DNA of 34,152 bases from contig NZ_BOQN01000091.1 of assembly GCF_018332695.1 (NCBI RefSeq), positions 1-34,152 on the forward strand, in the 5' to 3' direction. The position numbers were made by a program, and so were the translations under genes. The notes beneath the pieces were generated by a model. It saw nothing but the letters and a program-made list of their open reading frames with translations. It ran no database searches and was not told the DNA's origin. Positions 20,934 to 28,074 of this stretch are shown here, one piece after another. Positions within the stretch are counted from its first letter, which is position 1. Each line of letters begins with the position of its first letter. Source of the DNA: Paractinoplanes toevensis (lineage in GTDB: Bacteria > Actinomycetota > Actinomycetes > Mycobacteriales > Micromonosporaceae).

Positions 20934-22211
20934 TTAGGTGTTTGCGGTTATGTAGGCCTCGTCGGCGGCTTTTTTCTGGGCCAGGCCGTCTCGGCCGTTG
21001 TAGCGCAGGAAAGTGGGGAGCGTGGCGGCCAAGGCCACGCAGCCGGCTATGCAGAGGACGCCGCCCATCCAGATCGAGCCGCCGACGCCCAGGCGGGTTT
21101 TCGCCATCAGGCCGGAGCGCATCTGGCCCAGCAGCGGGCCCGTTGTGTAGGACAGCATTTCGATGCCGGCCAGGCGGCCGCGCAGGTGGTCGGGGATGGT
21201 CTGGCTCCACATGACGGCGCGGAAGATGCCGGAAATCATGTCGGCGGCGCCGGCGAAAGCCAGGCAGAAAAGGGTGAGCCATAGGGTGTTCGACAGGCCT
21301 ACCCCGATTATGCCCAGGCCCCAGAAGGTGGCCGCTATCAGCACCATCAGGCCGTGGCGATGCACTTTGCCGGTCCAGCCGGAGGTCAGTGTGGCGATCA
21401 TCGAACCGACCGCGGGGGCGGCATACAGGAGGCCCAGGATTTTGGGGCCGCCCAGCTGCATGGCCAGGAACGGGAAAAGGGCCTGCGGCATGCCGAAGAA
21501 CATGGCGTTGATGTCGACCAGATAGGTGCCCAGCAATTCGGGGCGGGATTTCGCGTAGCGCAGGCCGGTTATCACCGCGCCGATGGACGGGCGGTCGGCG
21601 GCCGGTGGTGGTGGGACCGCGCGGACCAGGGTCAGGCAGGTCAGCGAGACGGCGAAGGTGAGCAGGTCGAAGGCGTATACCCAGGCCAGGTCGACCGCGG
21701 AGATCAGCAGGCCGGCCAGGGCGGGACCGCCCAGCTGGGCGATCTGGAAGCCCAGCGAGTTGATCGCCATCACCGCGGGCAGTTCTTCCGGCTCCACCAG
21801 GCGGGGGATCATCGCCTCCAGCGCGGGGCGCTGCAGGCCGTCGACCGAGGCGGCCAGGGCGGCGATCACGTAGAGCAACCACAGGTGGGGTTTGTCGCTC
21901 AGTGCGTTGAGCAGCAGCACGCCGGTCAATGCGGCCAGGGCGAACTCGCCGCCGCGGACCAGCAGGCGGCGGTCCAGGTAGTCGGCCAGTGCGCCGCCGA
22001 CGAATGCCATGACCAGCAGCGGGACCAGTTCGCAGATGCCGAGCAGGGCGACCATGACCGGGTCGTCGGTGAGCTTCGCGACCTGGTACGGGATCGTGAC
22101 GTAGGTGATGAACGACCCGAAACCGGAGACCGTGCCGCCCGCGAAGACCAAGCGGAAGTCGCGGTGTTTCAGGGGACTGAGATCCATCCCCAGGTACTTA
22201 CGTTTGCCCAC
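20934..22211 (-). CDS. MFS transporter (EntS/MFS_3-like)
   Basis: 425 residues, about 12 membrane segments. The N-terminus MDLSPLKHRDFRLVFAGGTVSGFGSFITYVTIPYQ is typical of the MFS_3 (EntS-like) exporters. The GALADYLDRR loop is motif A. The central loop separates the halves, and PDHLRGRLAGIEML is a second family signature. Substrate unknown. GTG 22211 gives the longest form, 12 bases after the Nudix stop. ATG 22187 directly before DLSPLKHRDF is a good alternative. It is last of the minus-strand unit Ku, Nudix, MFS; the spacing suggests co-transcription, but a functional link to end joining is unproven. Confidence 0.86.
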   Translation of the reverse strand: MGKRKYLGMDLSPLKHRDFRLVFAGGTVSGFGSFITYVTIPYQVAKLTDDPVMVALLGICELVPLLVMAFVGGALADYLDRRLLVRGGEFALAALTGVLLLNALSDKPHLWLLYVIAALAASVDGLQRPALEAMIPRLVEPEELPAVMAINSLGFQIAQLGGPALAGLLISAVDLAWVYAFDLLTFAVSLTCLTLVRAVPPPPAADRPSIGAVITGLRYAKSRPELLGTYLVDINAMFFGMPQALFPFLAMQLGGPKILGLLYAAPAVGSMIATLTSGWTGKVHRHGLMVLIAATFWGLGIIGVGLSNTLWLTLFCLAFAGAADMISGIFRAVMWSQTIPDHLRGRLAGIEMLSYTTGPLLGQMRSGLMAKTRLGVGGSIWMGGVLCIAGCVALAATLPTFLRYNGRDGLAQKKAADEAYITANT

Positions 22212-22222
22212 GAGGGGCGACG

Positions 22223-22711
22223 CTACTTCAGGACCAGGCGCCCGGTCTCCTGGAATAACTCAAGATCACTAAGGGTCTCGGCGATGACGAACGACTTCTC
22301 GCCGGGCAGGTCGTCGAGCGGGAAGAAGCCGGCGTCGACGGACTCGTCGGTCTGCCGCAGCAGCTCGCCCTCCCAGCTGTCGATCCGGAAGCTCATCAGG
22401 ATCTGCTGGTAGGTGTGCCCGTAGTCGTTGGTGTACGTGTAGGCGCTGTAGAACGCGAACGGGGTCAGCGACGTGGCCCGCAGGCCGGTCTCCTCCCACA
22501 CCTCGCGGATCGCGCAGTCCTCCATGCTTTCGCCCAGCTCCATGGCACCGGCCGGGATCGCCCACCGGTGGTTGTCGGAGCGCTGGATCAGCAACAGCCG
22601 GCCCTGGTCGTCGAAGACCACTCCGCGCGCGCCCACGAACAGGATCGTGTCGGTGTCGCCGATGCTCGCCCGCACCTTGCCCAGATAAGACTCATCCCAC
22701 GTCAATGCCAC
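22223..22711 (-). CDS. NUDIX hydrolase
   Basis: 162 residues. The Nudix box reads GAMELGESMEDCAIREVWEETGL (about 55-77) and fits the G-x5-E-x7-R-E-U-x-E-E-x-G-U pattern with catalytic glutamates intact. The preceding RSDNHRWAIPAG and the strand ILFVGARGVVFDDQGRLLLIQ complete the fold. The enzyme hydrolyses a nucleoside diphosphate linked to another group; the substrate is not predictable. GTG 22711 is 13 bases after the Ku stop. Placement directly behind Ku could point to clean-up of damaged nucleotides during repair, but this is inference. Confidence 0.9.
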   Translation of the reverse strand: MALTWDESYLGKVRASIGDTDTILFVGARGVVFDDQGRLLLIQRSDNHRWAIPAGAMELGESMEDCAIREVWEETGLRATSLTPFAFYSAYTYTNDYGHTYQQILMSFRIDSWEGELLRQTDESVDAGFFPLDDLPGEKSFVIAETLSDLELFQETGRLVLK

Positions 22712-22724
22712 GAGCCAACTCTAG

Positions 22725-23651
22725 TCACGCGGACTTCTTGGCCGCCTTCTTGGCGGGCGTGGCCTTCTTCTCGGCGGTCTTCTTCGCGGGGGTCGCCTTC
22801 TTCGCGGCGGCCTTCTTGATCGGGGTCGCTTTCTTCGGCGCTGTCGCCGCCGAAGTGTCCGCCGAGGCCTCGCCGCGGGCCTGCTTGGCCCGCTCGACCG
22901 ACGCCTTCAGGGCTGCCATCAGGTCGATCGCGGCGGCCGGGGCCTCGTCGGCCTCCTCCGGCTGGACGATCTCGCGGCCCTCGACCTTGGCGTCGATGAC
23001 CTCCTGCAGGGCGGCCCGGTAGTTGTCGGTGAACTCGTCGGCCTTGAAGCTGCCGGCCATCGAGTCGATCAGCGAGCTGGCCATGGCCAGCTCGGCCGGG
23101 CGGGTCTCGATGTCCTCGTCGAGGAAGCCGAACTCGGGCGTACGCACCTCGTCGGGCCAGAGCATGGTGTTGAGCACCAGCACGTCGTCGTGCACGCGCA
23201 GGGTGGCGAGCTGCTCCCGCTGCCGTATGGCGATCTTGACGATGGCCACCCGGTCGGCGTCCTTCAGGGCGTCGCGCAACAGCACGTACGGCTTCGCGGC
23301 CTGGCCCTCGGGCTCGAGGTAGTAGGCCTTGGCGAACAGGATCGGATCGATGTCGTCGGCGGGCACGAACTCCAGCACGTCGATCGCCCGGGACGTAGTC
23401 AGCGGCAGGTCGGCGAAGTCCTCGTCGGTGAGGATCACCATCTCGCCGCCGCCGATGTCGTACCCCTTGGCGATGTCGTCGTAGCTGACCACCTCGCCGT
23501 CGATCGAGCAGGTGCGCTGGTACTTGATCCGGCCGCCGTCGGTGCGATGCACCTGGTGGAACCGGATGTCTTTCTCCTCCGTAGCGGAGTACAGCTTCAC
23601 GGCGATCGACACCAGGCCGAACGACACCGCGCCCTTCCAGATCGCGCGCAT
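22725..23651 (-). CDS. ku: Non-homologous end joining protein Ku
   Basis: 308 residues. The bacterial Ku core starts MRAIWKGAVSFGLVSIAVKLYSATEEKDIRFHQVH. It contains CSIDGEVVSYDDIAKGYDIG and SSLIDSMAGSFKADEFTDNYRAALQEVIDAK. Ku homodimers thread onto broken DNA ends and recruit LigD. A Lys-rich tail of KKATPAKK-type repeats covers roughly the last 50 residues and resembles the basic DNA-binding extension of mycobacterial and streptomycete Ku. ATG 23651 is preferred to ATG 23660 because GAGGGG lies directly against the latter but 9 bases before the former. It is divergent from the LigD ligase module across 85 bp. Confidence 0.95.
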   Translation of the reverse strand: MRAIWKGAVSFGLVSIAVKLYSATEEKDIRFHQVHRTDGGRIKYQRTCSIDGEVVSYDDIAKGYDIGGGEMVILTDEDFADLPLTTSRAIDVLEFVPADDIDPILFAKAYYLEPEGQAAKPYVLLRDALKDADRVAIVKIAIRQREQLATLRVHDDVLVLNTMLWPDEVRTPEFGFLDEDIETRPAELAMASSLIDSMAGSFKADEFTDNYRAALQEVIDAKVEGREIVQPEEADEAPAAAIDLMAALKASVERAKQARGEASADTSAATAPKKATPIKKAAAKKATPAKKTAEKKATPAKKAAKKSA

Positions 23652-23672
23652 GGTGAACATCCCCTCGTTATC

Positions 23673-23731
23673 CCTGATCAGGATGGCATTACTGAGACTC
23701 CTGCGTAAGGTGTTCGGTCCTGCCTAAGGTG
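23673..23731. promoter_or_regulatory. Divergent ku-ligD control region with palindrome and direct repeats
   Basis: CCTGATCAGG (23673-23682) is a perfect 10-bp palindrome. TGCGTAAGGTG (23702-23712) and TGCCTAAGGTG (23721-23731) are near-identical direct repeats 19 bp apart; the second serves as ribosome site for GTG 23737. They may be part of co-regulation of both NHEJ units. Confidence 0.4.
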
Positions 23732-23736
23732 ATCGA

Positions 23737-24687
23737 GTGCCCGCTGCCCCGCTGTCTCCGATGCTCGCCACCTCCGGTGTGCTGCCGGTCGGGCCTGGCT
23801 GGAGCTACGAGTTCAAGTGGGACGGGGTTCGGGTTCTTGCCCTGTTCGCCGGTGGTCCGCCCGACCTGTTCGCACGCTCGGGCGCCGTCGTGACCTCGGC
23901 TTACCCGGAAATCGCCGACCTGCACCTGCCGGAGGGAACGCTGCTGGACGGCGAGATGGTGGTGCTCGACGCGGCGGGCCGGCCGTCGTTCACCGCCCTG
24001 GCCGAGCGCATGCACGTCCGGGAGCACAGCCGGGCGGCGCGGCTGGCGGTGACCGTGCCGGTCACGTACATGATCTTCGATCTGCTCTATCACGACGGCC
24101 GGGATATGACCGGCCTGCCCTATCTGGCCCGCCGGGAGCGGCTGGAGGAGCTCGGCCTGGCCGGGCCGAGCTGGATGGTGCCGCCGGCGTTCGGGGACGG
24201 GCCGGCCACCGCCGAGGCGGCCCGGGAGAACAGCCTGGAGGGCGTGGTCGCGAAGCGCACCGACTCGGTCTACCTGCCGGGCAGCCGCTCGCCGGACTGG
24301 ATCAAGGTCAAGTTCGACCGCACCGGCGACTACGTGATCGGTGGCTGGCGGGCCGGCGTGCGCAAGTTGGGCGGCCTGCTCGTCGGGGTGCCGACCCCGG
24401 ACGGGCTGGCGTTCCGCGGCCGGGTGGGCGGCGGCATCGGCGCGGTCGCCGAGAAGGAGCTGCTGGCCGTGCTGGAACCGCTGGGCCGGCGGGATTCTCC
24501 GTTCGCGCCCGGCGCGGTTCCGCGGGAGGATGCGAGGGGCGCCCACTGGGTGGATCCGCAGCTGGTGGTCGAGGTGCGATACGGCAATCGCACGCCGGAC
24601 GGCCGGTTGCGCTTCCCGCGTTTCCTGCGGGTGCGCGACGACAAGTCCCCGGCCGAGTGCGCGGAGGAGGAAGACGATGGCTCCTGA
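23737..24687 (+). CDS. ATP-dependent DNA ligase, LigD ligase module
   Basis: 316 residues. The adenylation motif is EFKWDGVR with catalytic Lys27. Later ligase motifs are LLDGEMVVLD (III), YMIFDLLY, EGVVAKR (IV) and WIKVK (V). An OB-fold domain follows (GDYVIGGWRAG to FPRFLRVRDDKSP). It seals nicks in double-strand-break repair. This is a split form: the polymerase module is encoded by the next gene and no nuclease module is visible in the window. GTG 23737 follows AAGGTG with 5 bases spacing. The stop overlaps the next start by 11 bases, implying translational coupling. Its divergent partner is ku. Confidence 0.92.
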   Translation: MPAAPLSPMLATSGVLPVGPGWSYEFKWDGVRVLALFAGGPPDLFARSGAVVTSAYPEIADLHLPEGTLLDGEMVVLDAAGRPSFTALAERMHVREHSRAARLAVTVPVTYMIFDLLYHDGRDMTGLPYLARRERLEELGLAGPSWMVPPAFGDGPATAEAARENSLEGVVAKRTDSVYLPGSRSPDWIKVKFDRTGDYVIGGWRAGVRKLGGLLVGVPTPDGLAFRGRVGGGIGAVAEKELLAVLEPLGRRDSPFAPGAVPREDARGAHWVDPQLVVEVRYGNRTPDGRLRFPRFLRVRDDKSPAECAEEEDDGS

Positions 24688-25585
24688 CCGGTTCCCCGTC
24701 TCCATCGAGGGCCGTGACCTGGAGCTTTCCAATCTCGACAAGGTGCTCTTTCCGGCCGCCGGGTTCACCAAGGGCGAGGTCATCGACTACTACACCCGGG
24801 TCGCGCCGGTTCTCCTGCCGCACCTGGCCGACCGGGCGGTGACCCGCATCCGCTTCCCCAACGGGGTCGAGGGCGTGCACTTCTTCGAGAAGAACAAGCC
24901 GGGGGGTACGCCCGATTGGGTGCGCCTGGAGACGCTGCCGGTGCCGGGGTCCACCAAGAGCCGGGAGACGATCGACTTCGTGGTGGTGGACGACCTGCCG
25001 ACGCTGGTCTGGCTGGCCAATCTCGCGGCGCTCGAGCTGCACACCCCGCAGTGGAAGGTCGGCGCCCAGCCCGACCTACTGGTGGTCGATCTGGACCCGG
25101 GCGCGCCGGCCGGGCTGCGGGAGTGCTGTGCGGTGGCGGTGCTGATGCGCGATCGGCTGGAGTCCGACGGCATCGCGGCGTACCCGAAGACGTCCGGCAA
25201 GAAGGGCATGCAGCTCTGCTGCCCGATCTCCGGCACGCAGGATGCGGAGACCGTCACGGCGTACGCCAAAAAGGTCGCCGAGGAGCTGGCGGCGATGGTC
25301 CCCGGCTCGATCACCGCGAAGATGGCGAAAGCCATCCGTCCCGGAAAGATCTTCATCGACTGGAGTCAGAACGCCGCGGCGAAGACGACGGTGACGCCGT
25401 ACTCGTTGCGGGCGCAGGAGTTCCCGACCGTGTCGACGCCGCTGACCTGGGACGAGGTGGAGGCGGTCGGCACCGGCGCGGCGGATCCGCATCACTACTC
25501 GCCGGCCGAGGCGCTGGACCGGATCGACGAGCACGGTGACCTGCTGGCCGACCTGCTGCGGCCGGGGCCCGCGCTGCCGGGGTAG
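24677..25585 (+). CDS. LigD-type primase-polymerase module
   Basis: 302 residues matching the archaeo-eukaryotic primase-like polymerase of LigD: LSNLDKVLFPAAGFTKGEVIDYY near the N-terminus, catalytic VVDLDPG (Asp138 and Asp140), TSGKKGMQLCCPI, and FIDWSQN carrying the third metal ligand Asp228. It would fill gaps and add nucleotides at broken ends held by Ku. Gln179 stands where many LigD polymerases have His (GLHxxxP), a variant seen in some actinomycete stand-alone forms, to my knowledge. ATG 24677 has a GGAGGAGGAAG ribosome site within the end of the ligase gene. It is not fused to the ligase, unlike mycobacterial LigD. Confidence 0.92.
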   Translation: MAPDRFPVSIEGRDLELSNLDKVLFPAAGFTKGEVIDYYTRVAPVLLPHLADRAVTRIRFPNGVEGVHFFEKNKPGGTPDWVRLETLPVPGSTKSRETIDFVVVDDLPTLVWLANLAALELHTPQWKVGAQPDLLVVDLDPGAPAGLRECCAVAVLMRDRLESDGIAAYPKTSGKKGMQLCCPISGTQDAETVTAYAKKVAEELAAMVPGSITAKMAKAIRPGKIFIDWSQNAAAKTTVTPYSLRAQEFPTVSTPLTWDEVEAVGTGAADPHHYSPAEALDRIDEHGDLLADLLRPGPALPG

Positions 25586-25588
25586 TGC

Positions 25589-25609
25589 GTACCTTGCGTC
25601 GCAAGGTAC
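25589..25609. promoter_or_regulatory. Probable PadR operator
   Basis: GTACCTTGCG (25589-25598), central T, CGCAAGGTAC (25600-25609): a perfect 21-bp palindrome ending 10 bases before the PadR start. It overlaps TACCGT (25607-25612), a likely -10 box 7 bases before ATG 25620. Binding here would block its own promoter. Confidence 0.75.
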
Positions 25610-25619
25610 CGTGTCTCGC

Positions 25620-25955
25620 ATGGCAGAGTTGGCGACCAGCCTTCGGCGCGGGACCCTCGAGTTCTGCGTGCTGGCCATGGTCGAGCACGAAGACCGATAC
25701 GGCACCGAGATCGTCCGTCGCTTCGGCGAAGAGCCGAACCTCGCGGCCAGCGAAGGCACCCTCTATCCACTGCTGTCCCGGCTGCGCCGCAGCGGGTGGC
25801 TGGACACCAAGTGGGCCGAGTCCCCGTCCGGGCCGCCCCGGCGCTACTACTCCCTGACCAGCGACGGGCGCTCCGCCCTCGCGCACTTCCGTACCGAATG
25901 GGTTTCGTTTCGATCGACCGTCGACCGTCTCGTGGGAACCGGTGAGGCCGCATGA
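25620..25955 (+). CDS. PadR-family transcriptional regulator
   Basis: 111 residues. The winged helix reads LRRGTLEFCVLAMVEHEDRYGTEIVRRF, then SEGTLYPLLSRLRRSGWLDTKWAESPSGPPRRYYSLTSDG, which are classical PadR signatures. A short C-terminal helix would mediate dimerisation. ATG 25620 is most likely at the 5' end of its mRNA. The stop overlaps the start of the next gene by 4 bases (ATGA). A perfect palindrome precedes it, so autoregulation is probable. Confidence 0.93.
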   Translation: MAELATSLRRGTLEFCVLAMVEHEDRYGTEIVRRFGEEPNLAASEGTLYPLLSRLRRSGWLDTKWAESPSGPPRRYYSLTSDGRSALAHFRTEWVSFRSTVDRLVGTGEAA

Positions 25956-26359
25956 ACACCAAGAACACCGACGTCGTCGCGGAGTACCTGCACGAGGTCG
26001 ACGTCCGCCTGGCCGGGCTGCCCGTGCTGCAGCGCCGGGAACTGCTCGCCGACCTGACCGCGCATATCGCCAGCGAGAAGGCCGAGCGCAACATCCAGTC
26101 CGAGGGCGAGCTGATCGAGGTGCTCGAGCGGCTCGGCAGCCCCGAGGTGGTGGCGGCCGCCGCGCACGAGGAGTTCGGCCCAGCGGCTCCGCCCCCGGCG
26201 AAACGGACGATCAGCTGGTATTGGCCGGCGGCCGCGATCGCCGGTGTGGTGCTGGTGCTCTTTATCTGCTTCGGCGCGTTCTTCGCGCAGTCGTCGAGCG
26301 GCCCGGAGCCGGCGACAAAGGCGCCGGCCACGACCGAGCCGGCACCGATGCGTTCCTAG
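25952..26359 (+). CDS. HAAS-domain membrane protein, PadR partner
   Basis: 135 residues. The N-terminal HAAS/DUF1700-like helical domain contains VAEYLHEVDVRLAGLPVLQRRELLADLTAHIASE and VLERLGSPEVVAAAAHEEFG. One membrane helix follows (WYWPAAAIAGVVLVLFICFGAFF, about 89-111), then a short Thr/Pro-rich outer tail. HAAS proteins are usual partners of PadR regulators and may pass membrane signals to them. It overlaps the PadR gene by 4 bases. Its TAG stop shares a CTAG with the convergent stop of the XPB gene. Confidence 0.85.
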   Translation: MNTKNTDVVAEYLHEVDVRLAGLPVLQRRELLADLTAHIASEKAERNIQSEGELIEVLERLGSPEVVAAAAHEEFGPAAPPPAKRTISWYWPAAAIAGVVLVLFICFGAFFAQSSSGPEPATKAPATTEPAPMRS

Positions 26360-28017
26360 TCGATCTGCGGGAGCGGCGGGCCGAGCACGTCGTCCGCGTC
26401 CACGATGGTGTACGCGTACCCCTGCTCGGCCAGGAAACGCTGCCGGTGCGCGGCGTAGTCGGTGTCGATCGTGTCCCGCGAGACCACCGTGTAGAAGTGC
26501 GCCTGGCGGCCGTCCGCCTTCGGCCGCAGCACCCGGCCCAGGCGCTGCGCCTCCTCCTGGCGCGAGCCGAACGTGCCGGACACCTGGATGGCCACCGCCG
26601 CCTCGGGCAGGTCGATGGAGAAGTTGCCGACCTTGGAGAGCACCAGCGTCTTCAGCGAACCCGCGCGGAACGCGTCGAACAGCCGCTCCCGCTCCTTGTT
26701 GGTGGTCGAGCCCTCGATGATCGGGGCGTCCAGGTATTCGCCGAGCGTGTGCAACTGGTCCAGAAACCCGCCGATGACCAGCACCTGTTCGTCGGGATGC
26801 TTGTCGACCAGGGCCTTCACCACGGGCAGTTTGGTGCGGGCGGTGGCGGCGGCCTTGTAGCGCTCCTCGGCGTCGGTCACCGCGTACGTCATCCGCTCCG
26901 CGTCGGTGAGGGTGACCCGCACCTCGACGCACTCGGCCGGCGCGATCCAGCCCTGCGACTCGATGTCCTTCCAGGGCGCGTCGTAGCGCTTCGGGCCGAT
27001 CAGCGAGAAGACATCGCCCTCCCGGCCGTCCTCCCGCACCAGGGTGGCGGTGAGGCCGAGCCGGCGGCGGGCCTGCAGGTCGGCGGTGAACCGGAAGATC
27101 GGGGCGGGCAGCAGGTGCACCTCGTCGTAGATGACCAGGCCCCAGTCGCGGGCGCCGAACAGGTCGAGGTGGGTGAACGCGCCGCCGCGGCGGGACGTCA
27201 GCACCTGGTAGGTCGCGATGGTGACCGGCCGGATCTCCTTGCGCTCGCCGGAGTACTCCCCGATCTCGTCCTCGGTGAGCGACGTGCGGGCGACCAGCTC
27301 GCGTTTCCACTGCCGGCCCGCCACCGTGTTGGTGACCAGGATCAGCGTCGTGGCTTTCGCGGTGGCCATCGCGGCCGCGCCGACCAGGGTCTTGCCGGCG
27401 CCACAGGGCAGCACGACGACGCCGGAGCCGCCGGCCCAGAAGCCGTCGACCGCCTCCTGCTGGTAGGAGCGAAGCTTCCAGCCGTCCTCGGCGAGGTCGA
27501 TCTCGTGCGCCTCGCCGTCGACGTAACCGGCCAGGTCTTCGGCCGGCCAGCCGAGCTTGAGCAGCGCCTGCTTCAACCGGCCCCGCTCGGACGGGTGCAC
27601 GACGATCGTCTCGTCGTCGATCTTGGCCCCGAGCATGCCGGCCAGTTTCTTCGATTTCGCCACCTCGACCAGCACGATCCGGTCGAGGCCGCGCAGCACG
27701 AGGCCGTGCACGGGGTCGTTGGCCAGCTGCAACCGGCCGTAGCGGTCCATCGTCTCGGCCACGTCGACCAGCAGCGCGTTGGGCACCGGATAGCGGGAGA
27801 ACTTGATCAACGAGTCGACCACGCTCTCCGCGTCGTGCCCGGCGGCCCGCGCGTTCCACAGCCCGAGCGGCGTCAGCCGGTAGGTGTGCACGTGCTCCGG
27901 CGAGCGCTCCAACTCGGCGAAGGGCGCGATCGCCATCCGGCACGCCTGGGCGTCCGGATGATCAACCTCGAGTAGCAGTGTCTTGTCCGACTGCACGATC
28001 AACGGTCCGTCGCCCAC
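26356..28017 (-). CDS. DNA repair helicase XPB (bacterial Rad25-like)
   Basis: 553 residues, superfamily 2 helicase. An N-terminal DNA-damage-recognition-like region (1-175) precedes RecA-like domain 1, with LRSYQQEAVDGF, P-loop LPCGAGKT (about 203-210), DEVH box and GLTATLVREDG. RecA-like domain 2 carries VLVIGGFLDQL, KVGNFSIDLPEA and the QRLGRVLRPK arginine motif. It translocates on and unwinds DNA using ATP; in actinomycetes the cellular role is likely repair. GTG 28017 has AGGGGGA upstream. The next gene upstream on the same strand is the XPB-associated protein, 57 bp away. The 3' end overlaps the HAAS gene by CTAG. Confidence 0.93.
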   Translation of the reverse strand: MGDGPLIVQSDKTLLLEVDHPDAQACRMAIAPFAELERSPEHVHTYRLTPLGLWNARAAGHDAESVVDSLIKFSRYPVPNALLVDVAETMDRYGRLQLANDPVHGLVLRGLDRIVLVEVAKSKKLAGMLGAKIDDETIVVHPSERGRLKQALLKLGWPAEDLAGYVDGEAHEIDLAEDGWKLRSYQQEAVDGFWAGGSGVVVLPCGAGKTLVGAAAMATAKATTLILVTNTVAGRQWKRELVARTSLTEDEIGEYSGERKEIRPVTIATYQVLTSRRGGAFTHLDLFGARDWGLVIYDEVHLLPAPIFRFTADLQARRRLGLTATLVREDGREGDVFSLIGPKRYDAPWKDIESQGWIAPAECVEVRVTLTDAERMTYAVTDAEERYKAAATARTKLPVVKALVDKHPDEQVLVIGGFLDQLHTLGEYLDAPIIEGSTTNKERERLFDAFRAGSLKTLVLSKVGNFSIDLPEAAVAIQVSGTFGSRQEEAQRLGRVLRPKADGRQAHFYTVVSRDTIDTDYAAHRQRFLAEQGYAYTIVDADDVLGPPLPQID

Positions 28018-28074
28018 CGGAAGTCCCCCTAATAAAGCCGACCCTCCAGTTTGCCACGGCTCGGTGCCACAACC

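Noticed and set aside
20526..21284. 252-residue plus-strand frame across the right inverted arm
   Set aside because: Most of it is the complement of the second MFS gene. Only its first part overlaps the possible decayed fragment.
25847..27975. Two open frames of nearly 700 residues, one on each strand, across the XPB region
   Set aside because: Both are shadows of the XPB helicase frame, which has intact P-loop, DEVH and arginine motifs. The long open frames result from high GC.
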